A stretch of 64,000 nt of DNA from Guyparkeria sp. WRN-7. Its GTDB lineage: Bacteria; Pseudomonadota; Gammaproteobacteria; Halothiobacillales; Halothiobacillaceae. Below the pieces are notes generated by a model, which did not search any database, had not been told where the DNA came from, and saw only the letters and a list, made by a program, of their open reading frames with translations. The stretch is from positions 62,001-126,000 of the forward strand of contig NZ_LRFH01000015.1 in the NCBI RefSeq assembly GCF_001641825.1, read 5' to 3'. This document shows positions 36,025-45,168 of this stretch, piece by piece. Within the stretch, counting starts at the first letter, position 1. The number at the start of each line of letters is the position of its first letter. A program made the translations under genes and the position numbers.

Positions 36025-36780
36025 TCAGCGCGCGAGCAGGTCGGCGAGGTAGTCGAGATCGACCACGCCGTTATCGGGTGCCGGCCCTGCCAGGGTCTCG
36101 GCGGGGTTGTCCGCCTCGCCCAGATGGGTGTGGACGGCGAGTGCCCCACCGAAGTCGTCTCCGGCGGTGTAGTCGTTGATCGTGACCACGACCGGCACAT
36201 CGGCCGCCAGGGCCGAGCGCACGCCATTGGCCGAATCCTCCAGGGCGATCGTCTCATCCGCCGAGAGGTTCATCTGTTCGAGGGTGTAATGGTAGATGTC
36301 CGGTGCCGGCTTCTTGGCCGGGACGATGTCGCCGGCGGCAATCAGTTCGAACCACTCGGGGCTGTCATCGCCGAGCGTCGCCTTCAGCAGGCCGGTGACG
36401 TTCTCGGGGGTCGTGGTCGTGGTGATCGCCAGACGCATGCCGGCCCGGCGGGCTTGAGCGATCAGTCGCTCCACGCCGGGGCGCAGCGGGATCTCACCCT
36501 GGCGCAGCAGATCGAGATAGTGGGCGGTCTTGGCCTTGTGCAGGCCGGCAATCCAGTCCGTCAGGTCCGCCACCTCGGGCACCTGCGGCGCGTACTTGTC
36601 AATGAAGAAGCGGATGCGCTCCTTGCCGCCGGTCACGGCGAGCAATTCGCCGTAGGTGGGCACATCCCAGTGCCAGTCGAGCCCCGCCTCGCGGAAGGCA
36701 AGATTGAAGGCGACGCGATGGCCGTCGCGTTCGGTATCGGCCATGGTGCCGTCGACGTCGAAAAGGATGGCTTTCAGCAT
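36025..36780 (-). CDS. cbbY: CbbY-type HAD phosphatase
   Basis: A HAD-superfamily phosphatase that in autotrophs removes xylulose-1,5-bisphosphate, an inhibitory by-product of Rubisco. The nucleophile Asp8 and acid Asp10 are in LFDVDGTMADTERDGHR, the CbbY hallmark GGKERIRFF follows, and the third and fourth HAD motifs are in KPAPDIYHYTL and ALEDSANGVRSA. The ATG at 36780 is favoured; an in-frame TTG 12 nt upstream is weaker. No cbb operon genes are adjacent. The family call is firm, the substrate is from knowledge of CbbY. Confidence 0.88.
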   Translation of the reverse strand: MLKAILFDVDGTMADTERDGHRVAFNLAFREAGLDWHWDVPTYGELLAVTGGKERIRFFIDKYAPQVPEVADLTDWIAGLHKAKTAHYLDLLRQGEIPLRPGVERLIAQARRAGMRLAITTTTTPENVTGLLKATLGDDSPEWFELIAAGDIVPAKKPAPDIYHYTLEQMNLSADETIALEDSANGVRSALAADVPVVVTINDYTAGDDFGGALAVHTHLGEADNPAETLAGPAPDNGVVDLDYLADLLAR

Positions 36781-36866
36781 GCGCGGTTCCAACTTTGGTT
36801 ACCATTGGGTCCGTCCCCGGAGCGGGGACGGATCGTCATGAATCAAAACGAACGAGAGTCTACGCA

Positions 36867-37676
36867 ATGCGCAAACGACCGGCCAGTTCCGGTGCCCGCT
36901 GGATCGCGGGTGGCTGGCAGCTTCTGAAGACGCGCCCCGGCCTGGTGATCGGCAGCGTCCTGCTGATGTACCTGCTCATCTTTCTCACCAGTTTCGTGCC
37001 GCTGATTGGCATGGGCGCGGGTTACCTGATCGCGCCGCTGCTGGGCGGTGGCGTGATCATGATCTTCGCGCGCATTGCCGAAATCCTCGAGCGGGCCGAG
37101 GAGGAGCCGCTGGCGCGCGAGCAGCCGATCGGCTTCGATCTGCTGTTCTCGCAGTTCTCGGGGCAGGCGCCGTGGCGCACCCTGATCGGCCTGGGCGGGG
37201 TGACCATTCTGGTCAACCTCGGCATCCTGTTGCTGCTTGCCGCCTACCTGACCGCCGCAATGCCGGAAGGCGGGATGGCGGCACTGGAAAGCCCCGAGAT
37301 GAACGACAGCGAGCGACTGGCGCAACTGTTGCCGGTGCTGACTTCCGGTGCCGCCATGTGGCTTTGGCTGGTGGTCATCGGTGTCTACGTGCTTTACCTG
37401 GCGGCGATGCTGTTCGCGATCCCCCGTGTCGTGCTGGCCGGATCCTCGCTGCTCGCCGCCTTGTCGGCGAGCTTTCGCGCCGTCTGGGTCAACTGGCTGC
37501 CGATGCTGATCTTCGGCCTGATCTGGTTCGCCTTGTTCATGACCATTCCCCTCACGGCCGGCTTGAGCGCAATCCTGCTGGTGCCGTGGGGCTGGGCGGC
37601 CATGTACGCCGCCTATGTCTCGATCTTCCCGACCACCGAGAGCGAGCCGGCGGAGCCGGCCGACCCGGTGGCCTGA
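36867..37676 (+). CDS. Multi-pass membrane protein (BPSS1780-like)
   Basis: A 269-residue inner-membrane protein with about six hydrophobic segments (for example SVLLMYLLIFLTSFVPLIG, VTILVNLGILLLLAAYL and LVVIGVYVLYLAAMLFAIP). The layout, starting with a GWQLLKTRPGLVIGSVLL segment, resembles the BPSS1780 membrane-protein family, whose function is unknown. It is divergent from cbbY across 86 nt and ends before a strong bidirectional terminator. Confidence 0.75.
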   Translation: MRKRPASSGARWIAGGWQLLKTRPGLVIGSVLLMYLLIFLTSFVPLIGMGAGYLIAPLLGGGVIMIFARIAEILERAEEEPLAREQPIGFDLLFSQFSGQAPWRTLIGLGGVTILVNLGILLLLAAYLTAAMPEGGMAALESPEMNDSERLAQLLPVLTSGAAMWLWLVVIGVYVLYLAAMLFAIPRVVLAGSSLLAALSASFRAVWVNWLPMLIFGLIWFALFMTIPLTAGLSAILLVPWGWAAMYAAYVSIFPTTESEPAEPADPVA

Positions 37677-37696
37677 GGTCCGGCTGCTCGGGCATC

Positions 37697-37733
37697 AAAA
37701 AAGGCAGCGCCCGAGCGGGTCGCTGCCTTTTTT
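37697..37733. terminator. Bidirectional rho-independent terminator
   Basis: A 13-bp stem AAAAAAGGCAGCG / CGCTGCCTTTTTT enclosing an 11-nt loop, with A/T runs on both sides. It lies between two convergent genes and can terminate both the membrane protein gene (+) and slyD (-). Confidence 0.93.
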
Positions 37734-37769
37734 CTGTCCGTCGCGACCGGGGCGACGGTGGGAGAGGGC

Positions 37770-38252
37770 TCAGTGCTCGTGGCCGCCCGGGCCGTGCACG
37801 TGGCCGTGCTCGATCTCTTCCTCGGAGGCCGGACGAACGTCCTTGACCTCGACGTCGAAGTGCAGCGTCTCGCCGGCCAGCTCGTGGTTGCCGTCGAGCG
37901 TGATCTCGTCGCCGTTGACTTCCTTGATGGTGACTACGGTCACGCCGCCTTCGGTCTGCGCCTGGAAGCGCATGCCCGGCTCGATCTCGTCGACACCCTG
38001 GAACATGGAGCGCGGTACGGTCTGGATCATGCGCTCGTCGCGCTCGCCATAGGCATCGGCAGGCTCGATGCTGACGGTGAAGCTGTCACCGACGGACTTG
38101 TCGTCCAGCGCCTTTTCCAGGCCCGGGATGATGTTCTGATGGCCGTGCAGATAGGCGAGCGGGCCATTCTGCTCGGAGGTGTCCATCACTTCACCGGCAT
38201 CGTTTTTCAGGGTGTAGTCGATGGAAACGACGTGGTCGTTCTGAACTTGCAT
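37770..38252 (-). CDS. slyD: FKBP-type peptidyl-prolyl isomerase SlyD
   Basis: A cytoplasmic prolyl isomerase and chaperone of the SlyD type. The 160-residue protein has FKBP segments around VVSIDYTLKNDAGEVMDTS and PGLEKAL, with the inserted-flap domain at about 70-120 and a histidine-rich tail (HGHVHGPGGHEH) that in E. coli SlyD binds nickel. The length is shorter than E. coli SlyD because the tail is short. Confidence 0.95.
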   Translation of the reverse strand: MQVQNDHVVSIDYTLKNDAGEVMDTSEQNGPLAYLHGHQNIIPGLEKALDDKSVGDSFTVSIEPADAYGERDERMIQTVPRSMFQGVDEIEPGMRFQAQTEGGVTVVTIKEVNGDEITLDGNHELAGETLHFDVEVKDVRPASEEEIEHGHVHGPGGHEH

Positions 38253-38353
38253 TGATTTGCCTCACGTGGACGGCTGTGAATTTCGGGACAACCTCCTCGG
38301 ACCCGCCTGCGACAGAAGATCCGAAACGAGGTTCCCGCACGCGCGGCATGCGC

Positions 38354-39175
38354 CTAGCGCGTGCTGAGGTGATAGAAATGGTTAGTGGCGGCGACGAAGC
38401 CCGACGGGCTGCCGCAGTCGAAGCGCCGTCCCTTGAACCGGTAAGCAATCACCTTGCCTTGTTCGGCCTGCTCGCGCAAGGCATCGGTGATCTGGATCTC
38501 GCCCCCGGTTCCCGGTGGGGTGCGGCGCAGGATGTCGAAGATGTCCGGCGTCAGGATGTAGCGGCCGATGATGGCGAGGTTGCCCGGTGCCTCGGCGGCG
38601 CTGGGCTTTTCCACCATCTCGCTGACCTGGATGACGTCGTCGTCGATCGGGGTGCCGCCGATCACGCCGTACTTGTGGATGTCCTGTTCCGGGACCTCTT
38701 CGACGGCGATCACCGAGCACTGATGACGCTCGTAGATGGTGGCCATCTGGGCCATGATGCCGACCGGGGAGCCCACGCAAAGGTCGTCGGCCAGCACCAC
38801 GCCGAAGGGGTCGTGGCCGATGAGGCGTTCGCCGGTGAGGATGGCGTGGCCCAGGCCGAGCATTTCCAGCTGCCGGGTGTAGGAGAAGGTGCAGTTCTCG
38901 ATCAGCCGGTCGATCGAGGCCAGCATGGATTCCTTCTTGGTGCCGCGGATCTGGTGTTCGAGCTCGTAGTTGACGTCGAAGTGGTCCTCAAGCGCTCGCT
39001 TGCCGCGGCCGGTGACCATGGCCATCTGCGTCATGCCGGCCTCGAAGGCCTCCTCGACGCCGTACTGGATCAACGGGCGATCGAGGATTGGCAGCATCTC
39101 CTTGGGCATGACCTTGGTGGCGGGCAGGAAGCGGGTGCCGTAGCCGGCGGCTGGGAACAGACACTTCTCGATCAT
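38354..39175 (-). CDS. galU: UTP-glucose-1-phosphate uridylyltransferase
   Basis: Makes UDP-glucose for surface polysaccharides. The 273-residue protein opens with the nucleotidyltransferase motif CLFPAAGYGTRFLPATK and VMPKEMLPI, with VLADDLC (metal-binding Asp) and the IIGRYILTPDIFDIL segment later. AGAGGA lies 7 nt before the ATG at 39175; the start overlaps the stop of the preceding DUF2069 gene by 4 nt, making an operon wrbA-DUF2069-galU. Confidence 0.96.
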   Translation of the reverse strand: MIEKCLFPAAGYGTRFLPATKVMPKEMLPILDRPLIQYGVEEAFEAGMTQMAMVTGRGKRALEDHFDVNYELEHQIRGTKKESMLASIDRLIENCTFSYTRQLEMLGLGHAILTGERLIGHDPFGVVLADDLCVGSPVGIMAQMATIYERHQCSVIAVEEVPEQDIHKYGVIGGTPIDDDVIQVSEMVEKPSAAEAPGNLAIIGRYILTPDIFDILRRTPPGTGGEIQITDALREQAEQGKVIAYRFKGRRFDCGSPSGFVAATNHFYHLSTR

Positions 39176-39621
39176 CGCGAATCCTCTGCGTTTGATGATG
39201 GCTGGGTGTTGGGTGGCGACCGGTTTTCCGCAAGCCGCCGCCGAGCACGTCCCTTCAGCGTACGGCGGCGCTGGATGCTGTGCCACCACGCGGCGAGAAA
39301 GCCGACGGTGGCCGCCACGGCGATCAGCAGGTGCCAGCCGCGGTCGTCACGGGCCGCCCAGGCGTCGGTGCTGGCAACCAGAAGGTAGAACAGCGCGAAC
39401 AGGGCTGCCCAGACCATGGTCTTGTAGTGGCCCTTCCACAGTCCCGGCAGCACCGCAACCGCCGGCAGCACCAGCAGCGCGGTGGTGAGCAGGCCGGGGC
39501 GGATCTCGGCTTGCCCGCCGATGGCGATGAACGCATAGCCGCCGATGACGACCACCAGGCTGGCGGCCATCAGACGCAGCGGCCACAGCGGCAGTCCTTC
39601 GCTGGTGGTCGCGCCGCGCAT
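39172..39621 (-). CDS. DUF2069 membrane protein
   Basis: A 149-residue inner-membrane protein with four hydrophobic segments (LMAASLVVVIGGYAFIA, LLTTALLVLPAVAVLPGLW, TMVWAALFALFYLLVAS and LLIAVAATVGFLAAWW) and a basic C-terminal tail. DUF2069 genes commonly follow wrbA in gammaproteobacteria, as here. Its function is unknown. The start overlaps the wrbA stop by one base (TGATG), and the end overlaps the galU start. Confidence 0.85.
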   Translation of the reverse strand: MRGATTSEGLPLWPLRLMAASLVVVIGGYAFIAIGGQAEIRPGLLTTALLVLPAVAVLPGLWKGHYKTMVWAALFALFYLLVASTDAWAARDDRGWHLLIAVAATVGFLAAWWHSIQRRRTLKGRARRRLAENRSPPNTQPSSNAEDSR

Positions 39622-40211
39622 CAGGCCAGTTGCCTCGCGATGGTGGCCACCCGGGCGCCGAGCGCGCGGGTCAGCTCCCGCTCGTCGCGACTCAGTTGCG
39701 GGTGGTCGTTGGCGGTATGGCTGGCGCCGTAGGGGGTGCCGCCAGTCTGTGTGTGTGCCAGCGCCGGCTGCTGGTAGGGGATGCCGGTGATCAGCATGCC
39801 GTGATGGATCAGCGGCACGATCATCGACAGCAGCGTGGTTTCCTGGCCGCCGTGCATCGAGCCGGTCGACGTGAAGACCGCGGCGGGGCGCCCGCTCAGT
39901 TCGCCGCGAAACCACAAGCCGCTGGTGTCTTCGAGAAAACGCTTGACCGCCGAGGCCATGCCGCCGAAGTAGGTGGGGCTGCCGAGCAACAGCCCGCTGC
40001 ACTCGCGCAGATCGTCGACGCTCACCTCCGGGTCGCCATCGGCGGGCTGCTGGCCGTCGGGGCAGGGGATGCGGCGCAGGCGGGCGGTCATGCCCTCGAC
40101 CTGCTCGACGCCGCGGGCGGCCTGCCGGGCCAGGGCCTCGGTGTTGCCGCTTCGGCTGTAGTAGAGGATCAGAATGTCCACTCGGGGGTCCGGGTTCGGA
40201 TTTCGCGACAC
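39621..40211 (-). CDS. wrbA: NAD(P)H:quinone oxidoreductase, WrbA family
   Basis: A flavodoxin-fold FMN protein that reduces quinones by two electrons. The phosphate-binding loop is YYSRSGNTEALA; GSPTYFGGMASAVKRFLED, FTSTGSMHGGQETTLLSM and GTPYGASHTA are further WrbA signatures. The start is a GTG at 40211 giving 196 residues; a GTG at 40181 would give 186 residues and begin directly at the flavodoxin strand. Neither has a strong ribosome-binding site. Confidence 0.92.
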   Translation of the reverse strand: MSRNPNPDPRVDILILYYSRSGNTEALARQAARGVEQVEGMTARLRRIPCPDGQQPADGDPEVSVDDLRECSGLLLGSPTYFGGMASAVKRFLEDTSGLWFRGELSGRPAAVFTSTGSMHGGQETTLLSMIVPLIHHGMLITGIPYQQPALAHTQTGGTPYGASHTANDHPQLSRDERELTRALGARVATIARQLA

Positions 40212-40394
40212 CGGCCCGGCCAGTGGTGGTGAGCCGCTTGTCGCAGGGCCAGTTTAGCAATAACCTCGCCTCGAAGGTGGGTATCGGTCATGCGCGTCGA
40301 AACGAGTGCGCATTGCTAGACTGTTAGCTGGCTATCTGATTAAGTGCATGTCGATTCCCGGCAGCTCGGTGCCGAACGATACGAGGGGCGTTTC

Positions 40395-40934
40395 ATGGTT
40401 CGTCTGATTGCATTCCGGTCGTGGTGTCTCCAGCTACTCAGCGCCGTGTTGCTGGCGCTGACGGTTGCGGCGCCGGCGCATGCGCTCGAGGGGTTCTGGG
40501 ATGACCCGTTCAAGGACCTGAAGGCGGACGTCGAGGAGGCACGTGACTCCGGCAAGGCGGGCGTGTTCGCCTTCTTCGAGATGGACGAGTGCCCCTTCTG
40601 CCACCGCATGAAGACCCAGGTGTTCACCGACCCCGAGGTGCAGGCCTACATCGACGAGCACTTCGTCACGGTCAGCATCGACATCGAGGGCGACGTGATG
40701 ATGACCGACCCCGAAGGCGAGCAGATCAAGGAAAAGGACTTTGCCTTCAAGAAATACCGTGTGCGCGCCACGCCGGTGATGATCTTCTTCGATACCGAGG
40801 GCAAGCCCGCCCTGCGTTATACCGGCCCGACGCAATCGGCCGAGGAATTCCTGCTGCTGATGAAGTTCGTCGCCTCCGGGGCCTACCAGGAGCCGGGCAT
40901 GAACTTCTTCAAGTTCAAGAAGCAGCAGTCCTGA
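40395..40934 (+). CDS. SoxW-like exported thioredoxin
   Basis: A 179-residue protein with a signal peptide (about 1-30, AAPAHA) and a thioredoxin fold whose active site is CPFC (Cys66, Cys69) in FFEMDECPFCHRMKTQVF, with the cis-proline region VRATPVMIFFDTEG. This matches SoxW-type thioredoxins, periplasmic reductants associated with thiosulfate oxidation. It lies 49 nt upstream of a TolC-like gene and far from the sox genes, so the SoxW role is inferred. GAGGGG precedes the ATG. Confidence 0.85.
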   Translation: MVRLIAFRSWCLQLLSAVLLALTVAAPAHALEGFWDDPFKDLKADVEEARDSGKAGVFAFFEMDECPFCHRMKTQVFTDPEVQAYIDEHFVTVSIDIEGDVMMTDPEGEQIKEKDFAFKKYRVRATPVMIFFDTEGKPALRYTGPTQSAEEFLLLMKFVASGAYQEPGMNFFKFKKQQS

Positions 40935-40983
40935 CGGCCGGATACCACTGACCGGGCCGCGACACGGCAGGGAGAGCAGGGCG

Positions 40984-42426
40984 ATGGACAGGCCACGAGA
41001 TGTCGAGCGGCGAAGGAGAGGTCGCGTGCCGGGACGGTTCGGCGGCTTCGCCGTCGGGATGTTGTTGGTTGCGGTCGCGATGCCGGCGAGCGCCGGCGGG
41101 ACCCTGCCGCCTCCGCCGGTGATCGAGCAGGGGCGGCTCGCCGGTGCTGAGCCACTACCCGACAGCCTGTCCTTCGAACAACTGCTTTCCCTGCCGCTCG
41201 ATGCCCAGTATGGCGTGGTCGCCGCCCGCTCCCGCTACGAGCGGCGGCTGGCCGAAGAGCAGCTGACCCGTTCGGCCAGCCGGCCGCAGGCGACCCTCGA
41301 GGGACGGCTGCGCTATGTCGAGCCCGGCGCACTGGCCACCGAGAACGACCAGCATGACGATCACCGTGCCGGCCTGTCGCTGCGCCAGGAACTGTTCGAC
41401 TTCGGTCGACAGGGCGATCGGGAGGCGGCCGCCGCAGCACGGGCAGACAGCGCGCGTCTCGTCCTGCTCGACGAGGCAAAGCGCCAACGACTGGCGTTGA
41501 TGCAGGCGTATTTCGACGTGCTGCTCGCCGACCAGCGCTACCAGATGCTCAACGAGCGCATGGCGATCCTGTTCATCCGCTACGACCGTGCCCGCGACCG
41601 CCGCGAGCTGGGGCAGACCTCCGAATACGACATCGCCCTGTTCGAGCGTGACTACCAGGAGGTGATGCTCGAACGGGCGCGGGCGGACGCCGAGCGCCGG
41701 TTGACCCGACGCCGGCTCGCGGAGATCGCCGGCCGCCCCGAGACCTTGCCACGTAGCCTCGAGGCGCCGGACCTGCAGGCGCTGTTCGAGCGCGAGGCCC
41801 CGGCGGTGGACGAGCTGACGGAAACGGCCCTGAGCGAAGACCTGACACTGACTGCGCTGCGCCGCCAGCGCGACGGCAGCGAATCGGCCCTGGCGGCGGC
41901 GCGAGGCGCCAACCTGCCCAGCATTCACGGCGAGATCAACGCCGACCACTACACCCGCGAGGGGGCGACCCGCGACCCGTTCCGCGCCGGTCTCTACCTC
42001 GAGTTTCCCCTGTTCCGCGGCGGGGCACGCAACGCGGAGATTGCCGCCGCGCAGGCCGAACGGATGGCGGCAGTGGCCGAACTGGCCGAGCGCGAGGCAA
42101 TGATTCGCCGCTATGCCACCGAACTGGTCGAGATGATCCGGCTGCATCGATCGACCGGCCGGCAGCGGGTGGCCGCGCTGGAGAACTACGCCGAGCTCAA
42201 TTTCATGCGCAAGCAGACGCTCTACCAGATGGAAAAGGCAGCCGACCTGGGTGATGCCATGGTCGAGATGTCGGTCGCCCGGCTCGAGCGCATGCGCACC
42301 ACCTACGCGCTGGCGATGCGCTGGGCGGAGCTTGCGCTGCTGACCAATCAACCCCTGGAGAGGGTGCTGCTGGGAGCGACCGGGAAATCAGCCGGCGCGA
42401 GCGGCGCCACGGAGGACGCATCATGA
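40984..42426 (+). CDS. TolC-family outer-membrane efflux protein
   Basis: A 480-residue outer-membrane factor that would form the trimeric exit duct of an efflux or secretion system. A long basic N-terminal segment with a hydrophobic stretch (FAVGMLLVAVAMPASAG) is the signal peptide; two helical repeats typical of OEP domains follow, with GLSLRQELFDFGRQGDREAA and GLYLEFPLFRGGARNAEIAA as the matching strand-helix transitions. GGAGAG precedes the ATG. Its stop overlaps the adaptor gene by 4 nt. Confidence 0.9.
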   Translation: MDRPRDVERRRRGRVPGRFGGFAVGMLLVAVAMPASAGGTLPPPPVIEQGRLAGAEPLPDSLSFEQLLSLPLDAQYGVVAARSRYERRLAEEQLTRSASRPQATLEGRLRYVEPGALATENDQHDDHRAGLSLRQELFDFGRQGDREAAAAARADSARLVLLDEAKRQRLALMQAYFDVLLADQRYQMLNERMAILFIRYDRARDRRELGQTSEYDIALFERDYQEVMLERARADAERRLTRRRLAEIAGRPETLPRSLEAPDLQALFEREAPAVDELTETALSEDLTLTALRRQRDGSESALAAARGANLPSIHGEINADHYTREGATRDPFRAGLYLEFPLFRGGARNAEIAAAQAERMAAVAELAEREAMIRRYATELVEMIRLHRSTGRQRVAALENYAELNFMRKQTLYQMEKAADLGDAMVEMSVARLERMRTTYALAMRWAELALLTNQPLERVLLGATGKSAGASGATEDAS

Positions 42427-43217
42427 ATCCATTCAACCCAGGCCGGAATAGTGGCGTGCGTTCGGTGCTCGCGGGCCTGCTCGCCTTCGGTCTCGCGCCG
42501 GCGGTGCTGGCGGTCGAGGTCGAGGGCGAGCTGGCATTCGCCGACCGGGTGGCGCTGTCGACCCCGGTGGCCGGCGTGGTCGCCGAACTCCCCGTACGGG
42601 CCGGCGAGCGGGTCGACGAGGGTGCGCTCCTGCTGGCGCTCGACCGGACGCCATTCGAGCAGCGTCACCGCATGGCCGCCGCCGAGATCGAGGCCCTGGC
42701 GCTGGCCGCCGACGAGGCGGCCCTGGATGCCGAGCGCGTTCAGGCGCTCTACGAGCGCACCGTCGGTTCGGACTCCGAGCGGGCGCTGGCCATCATCGAG
42801 CGCGAGCGGGCGGCCGGCGAGCGTGACCGAGCGCGGGCGGAGGCCCGGCTTCGGGCCTGGCAGCGCGATCGATCCCGGCTGACCGCGCCGTTCGCGGCCA
42901 GGGTGCTGGCGGTCAACACGGCGGTCGGCGAGGTGGTCTCGCCGCGTCTGACCCCGCCAACCTTGGTCGAGATTGCCCGCGCCGACCAGTTGCTGGCCAC
43001 TGCATCGGTCAGCGCCGATCAGATCGGCGAGCTTGCCCTGGGTGACGAGATCGAGGTCACCCGCGGCGGGGAACGCCGCACGGGCAGGGTCGATGCCATT
43101 CGGGCCGAGACCGATGCCCATGGTGAACTCGGCCACCGTGTGGCGGTGCGCCTCGAACGCGGCGATCTCGGCTGGCGGGCCGGTCAGACGGTCACGCTGG
43201 CGCTGCCCGTCGACTGA
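42423..43217 (+). CDS. Periplasmic adaptor (membrane fusion) protein
   Basis: A 264-residue efflux adaptor. After a signal peptide (LLAFGLAPAVLA) come the lipoyl/barrel-sandwich halves (VALSTPVAGVVAELPVRAGERV and LTAPFAARVLAVNTAVGEVV) separated by a charged coiled-coil hairpin at about 80-135, then a beta-barrel. It is shorter than usual RND adaptors. It overlaps the TolC-like gene (ATGA) but no inner-membrane transporter follows; a strong terminator and proS come next. Confidence 0.88.
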   Translation: MNPFNPGRNSGVRSVLAGLLAFGLAPAVLAVEVEGELAFADRVALSTPVAGVVAELPVRAGERVDEGALLLALDRTPFEQRHRMAAAEIEALALAADEAALDAERVQALYERTVGSDSERALAIIERERAAGERDRARAEARLRAWQRDRSRLTAPFAARVLAVNTAVGEVVSPRLTPPTLVEIARADQLLATASVSADQIGELALGDEIEVTRGGERRTGRVDAIRAETDAHGELGHRVAVRLERGDLGWRAGQTVTLALPVD

Positions 43218-43240
43218 TCAATACAGCCAGCCGGATACGA

Positions 43241-43275
43241 AAAACGGGGCGGGATATCGTATCCCGCCCCGTTTT
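43241..43275. terminator. Bidirectional terminator between the adaptor gene and proS
   Basis: A perfect 16-bp stem AAAACGGGGCGGGATA / TATCCCGCCCCGTTTT with a 3-nt loop, 23 nt after each flanking stop codon. A and T runs on either side suit termination of both convergent transcripts. Confidence 0.93.
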
Positions 43276-43297
43276 CGTCTGGCGTCCGCTGAGCTCG

Positions 43298-45004
43298 TCA
43301 GGCCATCTGGGCGTCGAGCCAGTCGAACAGGCCGTCGGCGGGGATGTCCTCGCTCTCCGCGGCATCACGACGGCGGACCTCGAGCTGGCCGGCGGCCAGG
43401 CCGCGCGGGCTGACCACCACGCGCAGCGGGACGCCGATCAGCTCCCAGTCGGCAAACGCCGCGCCGGGGCGCATGCCGCGGTCGTCGAGGATCACATCGA
43501 TGCCGCGTGCCCGCAGGTCGGCGTAGATGGCCTCGGCACGTTCCATCACCGTCTCGTCCTTGTTGGCGCCGATCGGCACGATGGCGACCGTGAACGGCGC
43601 GATCGGCTGCGGCCAGCGGATGCCCCGATCATCGAAGTTCTGCTCGATCGCCGCGGCGACGATGCGCGAGACGCCGATACCGTAGCAGCCCATCAGCGGG
43701 GTAATCGGCTTGCCGTCCTCGCCGAGCACCTCGCAGTTCATCGCCCGGCTGTACTTGTCGCCCAGCTGGAAGACGTGGCCGACCTCGATGCCGCGGCAGA
43801 TGTCGAGCTTGCCCTGGCCGTCCGGTGCCGGGTCGCCGGCGACCGCGTCGCGCAGATCGGCCGTTTCCGGCTCGGGCAGGTCGCGTGCCCAGTTCACGCC
43901 GGTCAGGTGGTAACCGTCCTTGTTTGCCCCGCAGGCGAAGTCGCTCACGGCCATGGCCGCAAAGTCGGCGATGACCGGAATGTCGAGGCCGACGGGGCCG
44001 ATCGAGCCGACCGAGGCGCCGGTAAGCTTCGGCGCCTCCGCCTCGTCGACGAAGGTCAGCGGCTCGGCGATGGCCGGGTGCTTGGTCGCCTTGATCTCGT
44101 TGAGCGCGTGATCGCCGCGCAGCACCAGCGCGACTGCCGGTGCCTCGGTGCCCTTGACCAGGAGGGTCTTGACGGTGCGCGAGGCCGGCAGGTCGAGGGT
44201 CGTGGCGACTTCCTCGATGGTGCGTGCCTTCGGCGTGGCCACCTCGGTCATGGTCTCGGCCGGCTCGGGGCGCGGTGCGTCGACCGGGAAGGTGGGCGCC
44301 ATCTCGACGTTGGCGGCGTAGTCGCCGTCGACGGCGTAGGCGATCGCGTCCTCGCCCGAGTCGGCCAGGACGTGGAACTCGTGCGAGGCGTTGCCGCCGA
44401 TCGAGCCGGTGTCGGCGACCACCGCACGCCAGGCCAGACCCATGCGCTCGAGGATGCGGCTGTAGGCCGCGTACATCAGCTGGTAGGTCTGCTCGAGCGA
44501 CTCGGCGTCGGCGTGGAAGGAGTAGGCGTCCTTCATCACGAACTCGCGGGCGCGCATCACGCCGAAGCGCGGCCGGATCTCGTCGCGGAACTTGGTCTGG
44601 ATCTGGTAGAAGTTGACCGGCAGCTGGCGGTAGCTCTTGAGCTCGCGCCGCGCGTAGTCGGTGATCACTTCCTCATGGGTGGGGCCGAAGCAGAAGTCGC
44701 GGCCGTGGCGGTCGGTCAGTCGCAGCAGCTCTGGGCCGTACTGCTGCCAGCGGCCCGACTCCTCCCACAGCTCGGCGGGCTGCACGGCGGGCATCAGCAG
44801 CTCGAGCGCGCCGGCGGCGTCCATTTCCTCGCGCACGATCGCCTCGACCCGGCGCAACACCTTCAGGCCCAGCGGCGACCAGGTGTAGAGCCCCGAGGCC
44901 AGCTTCTTGAGCATGCCGGCGCGCAGCATCAGCTGGTGGCTGACGATCTCCGCCTCGGCCGGGGTTTCCTTCATGGTGTTGATGGCAAATTGGCTGGCTC
45001 GCAT
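43298..45004 (-). CDS. proS: Prolyl-tRNA synthetase
   Basis: A class II aminoacyl-tRNA synthetase charging tRNA(Pro). At 568 residues it is the bacterial type with an editing (INS) domain between motifs 2 and 3. Recognisable parts: [19 protein letters not shown], motif 2 area [20 protein letters not shown], the INS domain around [22 protein letters not shown] and motif 3 [17 protein letters not shown]. The start at 45004 ([19 protein letters not shown]) is the standard family start. Confidence 0.97.
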   Translation of the reverse strand: MRASQFAINTMKETPAEAEIVSHQLMLRAGMLKKLASGLYTWSPLGLKVLRRVEAIVREEMDAAGALELLMPAVQPAELWEESGRWQQYGPELLRLTDRHGRDFCFGPTHEEVITDYARRELKSYRQLPVNFYQIQTKFRDEIRPRFGVMRAREFVMKDAYSFHADAESLEQTYQLMYAAYSRILERMGLAWRAVVADTGSIGGNASHEFHVLADSGEDAIAYAVDGDYAANVEMAPTFPVDAPRPEPAETMTEVATPKARTIEEVATTLDLPASRTVKTLLVKGTEAPAVALVLRGDHALNEIKATKHPAIAEPLTFVDEAEAPKLTGASVGSIGPVGLDIPVIADFAAMAVSDFACGANKDGYHLTGVNWARDLPEPETADLRDAVAGDPAPDGQGKLDICRGIEVGHVFQLGDKYSRAMNCEVLGEDGKPITPLMGCYGIGVSRIVAAAIEQNFDDRGIRWPQPIAPFTVAIVPIGANKDETVMERAEAIYADLRARGIDVILDDRGMRPGAAFADWELIGVPLRVVVSPRGLAAGQLEVRRRDAAESEDIPADGLFDWLDAQMA

Positions 45005-45125
45005 GAGGATCTCGCTTGGGTTTCGGGGTGCGGGTTGTCGGAGGCGCTGCGCCGCGGGCGGCACAGTCGGGGAGGCCGAATTGTACCGGCAGCCGTATTG
45101 AGGCGTCGAGGGCGCGCAAACAAGA

Positions 45126-45145
45126 CGGCCGCCCGAAGGCGGCCG
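45126..45145 (-). terminator. Terminator after the DUF4124 gene
   Basis: An 8-bp stem CGGCCGCC / GGCGGCCG with a loop that reads UUCG on the minus strand, followed there by TCTTGTTT. It lies 23 nt after the DUF4124 stop codon and upstream of proS on the same strand. The U-tract is imperfect. Confidence 0.6.
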
Positions 45146-45168
45146 CTGGTGTTCCCCGGCGTGAAAGG

